Below, one piece after another: positions 15,201-17,251 of a stretch of DNA of 17,251 nt. Under the pieces are notes generated by a model. The model did not search any database, had not been told where the DNA came from, and saw only the letters and a program-made list of their open reading frames with translations. The first letter of the stretch is position 1; each line of letters begins with the position of its first letter. Source of the DNA: an uncultured Spirochaetaceae bacterium (GTDB lineage Bacteria; Spirochaetota; Spirochaetia; Treponematales; Treponemataceae); contig CACYDQ010000094.1 in assembly GCA_902773215.1 (NCBI GenBank), forward strand, positions 1 to 17,251, in the 5' to 3' direction. Position numbers and translations under genes: made by a program.

Positions 15201-16859
15201 ATGCTTCGAAAAGTTCTCCCTCTTCTCTGCGCGTTGTTTGCCGCCCTGCTTTTTTCCTGCGCCTCCGAGCCGAAGGCTCCCAAGGACGTGGATACGAGCG
15301 GCAAGAAATACAGCTCCGAGGACGCAGCTTCCTACGAGATAAGTCAGATAAAGAAGATTCCCGCCAGCGATCTCGTGAAGGCCTTATGGAGATCAAAGCT
15401 TCTGCTTGATAAAAATTCAGGCTATGACGCTGCCCGGAGTTTGTATGACTCGTACGGTGAGAAGGTCTCATCCCTTTACAAGAAAGCTGTAGCCCAGAAG
15501 GATTGGCTTGAGGCCCTGCGTCTGTACAATTCGCTTGAGGCCGTGGATTATGAGGGGCTTCCTGAGTTGAAGATGGGACGGGCAGAGCTTGAGGCCGCCG
15601 TGCAGCGGGGGGTTCCGGGGCTTTCCTCCAGCCGGAGCAACTTCACGACCCTTGCGGGCTGCGTCAAGGGGACCGTCACTGTCTACGTGGACAAGGGCGT
15701 GAAGGTGCAGGGCAGGGTCGGCCGCACGGACGCGGTGCTCGGCTCGGGCTTTTTCATCGACAAGGCCGGATACATTATCACGAATCACCACGTCATTGCG
15801 GACTGCGTTGATCCTGAGTACGAGGGGTTTGCCCGCTTGTACGTCTATCTTGCCGAGGATTCCGACACCAAGATTCCTGCCAAGATAATCGGCTATGACG
15901 AGAACGTAGACCTCGCCCTGCTTAAGACCGAGGTGGACGCGCCGTATGTCTTTACGCTCGGTTCCAGCGCAGATCTGGACGTGGGCGATAAGGTCTATGC
16001 CATCGGTTCCCCGCTTGGGCTTGACAGGACGCTTACGAGCGGCATTATATCCTCCAAGGACAGGGAGCTTTTCACCGCAGGTAAGGTTTTCCAGATAGAT
16101 GCGGCGGTCAACTCCGGCAACTCCGGCGGTCCCCTTATCGATTCCAAGGGGGATGTGCAGGCAATCGTCTTTGCCGGCGTGCAGAACTTCCAGGGGCTTA
16201 ATTTCGCGATTCCCGTGGAGTATTTGCGCTATGAGCTTCCGATTTTCTATTCCAAAGGCAAACGTAAGGGTGTGTGGATTGGTTGTTTCGGCAGGACCAA
16301 GCGTCGTGCCGGCAGTGGGGCTGCGAACGAGGGGCTTTCCGTCGAGTATGTCATGCCCTCTTCTCCTGCTGCTCTCGCCGGGATTTCGGCGGGCGAGACG
16401 ATTGTCGCCATAAACGGGAATCCGGTGGACTCTCTGGATGCATTAAAGGCAGACTTTATGAAGCGCGAGCTGGGTACCATTGTCCGGATCCGTGCCGTGG
16501 ATTCCTATGGGAAGGTCAAAAATCATATAGTCTATTTGGACGAGCGGCCCAAGTCTCCGGGCAAGGAGATATACTCGCGCGACGTGATAGCGGAAGCGAT
16601 GGTTCCGCTGATGGGGATGGAGTTGAGCCGGAGCTCCTCGCTCAACAAGAACCAGTACGTCATCAGCCGCATAGTCAGGGGGTCTCCGGCCGACTCTTCG
16701 GGATTCAGTGTTGACGATACTATCTCCGTACAGGAAGTTCAGATTGATCCGAAGGGGGAGTATGCCGCCATTCAGATTTACGCCAAGAAGCGTAACAGCG
16801 GCTATTTGGATGTTGCCGTGAGCTACACTGTCGCCTTGGATTCTCCATCGTATTTCTAA
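15201..16859 (+). CDS. HtrA/DegP-like serine protease, predicted lipoprotein
   Basis: A 552-residue envelope protease. The signal peptide ends in a lipobox LFSC, so Cys20 should be lipidated and the protein anchored to a membrane facing the periplasm or surface. Residues ~45-135 are helical and TPR-like (YKKAVAQKDWLEALRLYNSL). The trypsin-like domain has the full triad: His197 in TNHHVI, Asp237 in ENVDLALLK and Ser308 in NSGNSGGPL. A PDZ domain covers about 378-450 (MPSSPAALAGISAGETIVAING), and a weaker second one ends the protein (RIVRGSPADSSGFSVDD). HtrA proteins degrade or chaperone misfolded exported proteins. The helical N-terminal addition and lipid anchor are unlike standard DegP. GGAG at 15188-15191, inside the end of the previous gene, is the ribosome site. 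Confidence 0.93.
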   Translation: MLRKVLPLLCALFAALLFSCASEPKAPKDVDTSGKKYSSEDAASYEISQIKKIPASDLVKALWRSKLLLDKNSGYDAARSLYDSYGEKVSSLYKKAVAQKDWLEALRLYNSLEAVDYEGLPELKMGRAELEAAVQRGVPGLSSSRSNFTTLAGCVKGTVTVYVDKGVKVQGRVGRTDAVLGSGFFIDKAGYIITNHHVIADCVDPEYEGFARLYVYLAEDSDTKIPAKIIGYDENVDLALLKTEVDAPYVFTLGSSADLDVGDKVYAIGSPLGLDRTLTSGIISSKDRELFTAGKVFQIDAAVNSGNSGGPLIDSKGDVQAIVFAGVQNFQGLNFAIPVEYLRYELPIFYSKGKRKGVWIGCFGRTKRRAGSGAANEGLSVEYVMPSSPAALAGISAGETIVAINGNPVDSLDALKADFMKRELGTIVRIRAVDSYGKVKNHIVYLDERPKSPGKEIYSRDVIAEAMVPLMGMELSRSSSLNKNQYVISRIVRGSPADSSGFSVDDTISVQEVQIDPKGEYAAIQIYAKKRNSGYLDVAVSYTVALDSPSYF

Positions 16860-16872
16860 CAGAATTTTCTCC

Positions 16873-16900
16873 TTTACTTTACGCGCTTTCATTGTATAAT
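16873..16900 (+). promoter_or_regulatory. promoter of the leucine-rich repeat gene
   Basis: A perfect -10 box TATAAT lies at 16895-16900, with TTTACT (16873-16878) as the -35 box and a 16-bp spacer. Transcription would start near 16907, giving a leader of about 30 nt with the strong ribosome site AAGGAGG at 16926-16932. No terminator hairpin for the HtrA-like gene was seen before it. Confidence 0.7.
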
Positions 16901-16937
16901 AATATACAGAAGGGTTGTTAATCCCAAGGAGGCGCGT

Positions 16938-17251
16938 ATGACTAGATTAACGTCATTTAAAATAGTTGCCGTTGCCTTGCTTGCTATGGGAGCGGCAGCT
17001 TTCGCGAAGGAAAGCCTGGAGATTCCTGACAGCGTGACCGGACTTGAGTACGGCTCGTACAGGAACAGGAAGGATATCGTCCTCGTAACGATTCCCTGGT
17101 CAGTGACCAGCATCGACAAGGACGCTTTCAAGAACTGCCCGAATTTGCTGGCTGTCACGTTTGACGACGAGGACAACTGGTATATCACCCAGGATGAGAC
17201 GAACTGGCAGAAGAAGATGATGGGAACCCACATCGATGTCAGTGACTCTTC
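16938..17251 (+). CDS. exported BspA/TpLRR-type leucine-rich repeat protein, 3'-truncated by the window edge
   Basis: The first 104 codons of a gene that runs off the window. It starts at an ATG 5 bp after AAGGAGG. Residues 1-23 form a signal peptide (MTRLTSFK, hydrophobic run, AFA). Residues ~47-75 are one leucine-rich repeat of the BspA/Treponema pallidum LRR kind: VTIPWSVTSI, DKDAF, KNCPNLLAVTF, matching the family pattern of IP..VtsI...AF..C..L..v. The following segment (NWYITQDETNW, THIDVSDSS) reads like the end-of-repeat region of treponemal secreted LRR proteins. Such proteins are usually surface-exposed and involved in attachment. How many repeats follow cannot be seen. Confidence 0.85.
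   Translation, partial: MTRLTSFKIVAVALLAMGAAAFAKESLEIPDSVTGLEYGSYRNRKDIVLVTIPWSVTSIDKDAFKNCPNLLAVTFDDEDNWYITQDETNWQKKMMGTHIDVSDS

Noticed and set aside
1..17251. CRISPR arrays, insertion sequences, phage genes or integrons
   Set aside because: No regularly spaced repeats, transposase or integrase motifs, or terminal inverted repeats were seen on either strand.

Overview
The window looks like chromosomal DNA of a fairly GC-rich spirochaete, most likely a gut or rumen type Treponema. This is an inference from several signs. The last gene begins a BspA/TpLRR-type leucine-rich repeat surface protein of the kind treponemes encode in numbers. There is an exported SUMF1/FGE-fold protein, and a HtrA-like protease made as a lipoprotein. 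The housekeeping genes (CTP synthase, GrpE-DnaK-DnaJ, IspE, L25/Ctc, TilS, tRNA-Gln) are ordinary bacterial ones. Coding DNA is GC-rich, while the few promoter-sized gaps are strikingly AT-rich. No transposase, integrase, phage gene, CRISPR array or rRNA gene was seen.

Layout. Bases 2-1117 hold the 3' two-thirds of pyrG. Facing it, on the minus strand, is a stand-alone HD-domain protein (1148-1762) that keeps the metal and catalytic residues of the (p)ppGpp hydrolase half of Rel/SpoT but has no synthetase domain. Across a 137-bp AT-rich divergent region begins a tight plus-strand cluster: a PPK2-family polyphosphate kinase (1900-2775), an exported FGE-fold protein without the catalytic cysteines (2785-3552), and a large exported protein of unknown family (3592-6012). 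Next is the chaperone cluster grpE-dnaK-dnaJ (6097-10009), with a strong perfect hairpin between dnaK and dnaJ. A promoter that appears to give a leaderless transcript then starts ispE (10052-10870), followed by tRNA-Gln(UUG), rplY (L25/Ctc) and tilS. A textbook intrinsic terminator after rplY directly abuts the tilS start codon. After an AT-rich promoter region come two exported proteins 3 bp apart: a 703-residue helical-repeat protein with five DxDxDG-type calcium-loop motifs, and a lipoprotein HtrA-like protease. The window ends inside the leucine-rich repeat protein.

How the genes fit together. Four themes are visible: nucleotide and alarmone metabolism (PyrG, HD hydrolase, PPK2), cytoplasmic protein folding (GrpE/DnaK/DnaJ), translation support (tRNA-Gln, L25/Ctc, TilS), and cell-envelope proteins (FGE-fold protein, 806-residue unknown, calcium-loop protein, HtrA, LRR). 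The least explained parts are the 806-residue exported protein, the calcium-loop/HtrA pair, and several unusual control arrangements: start codons inside or against hairpins, a leaderless start, and poly-G tracts in tilS. I do not see a clear-cut new defence or mobile system.
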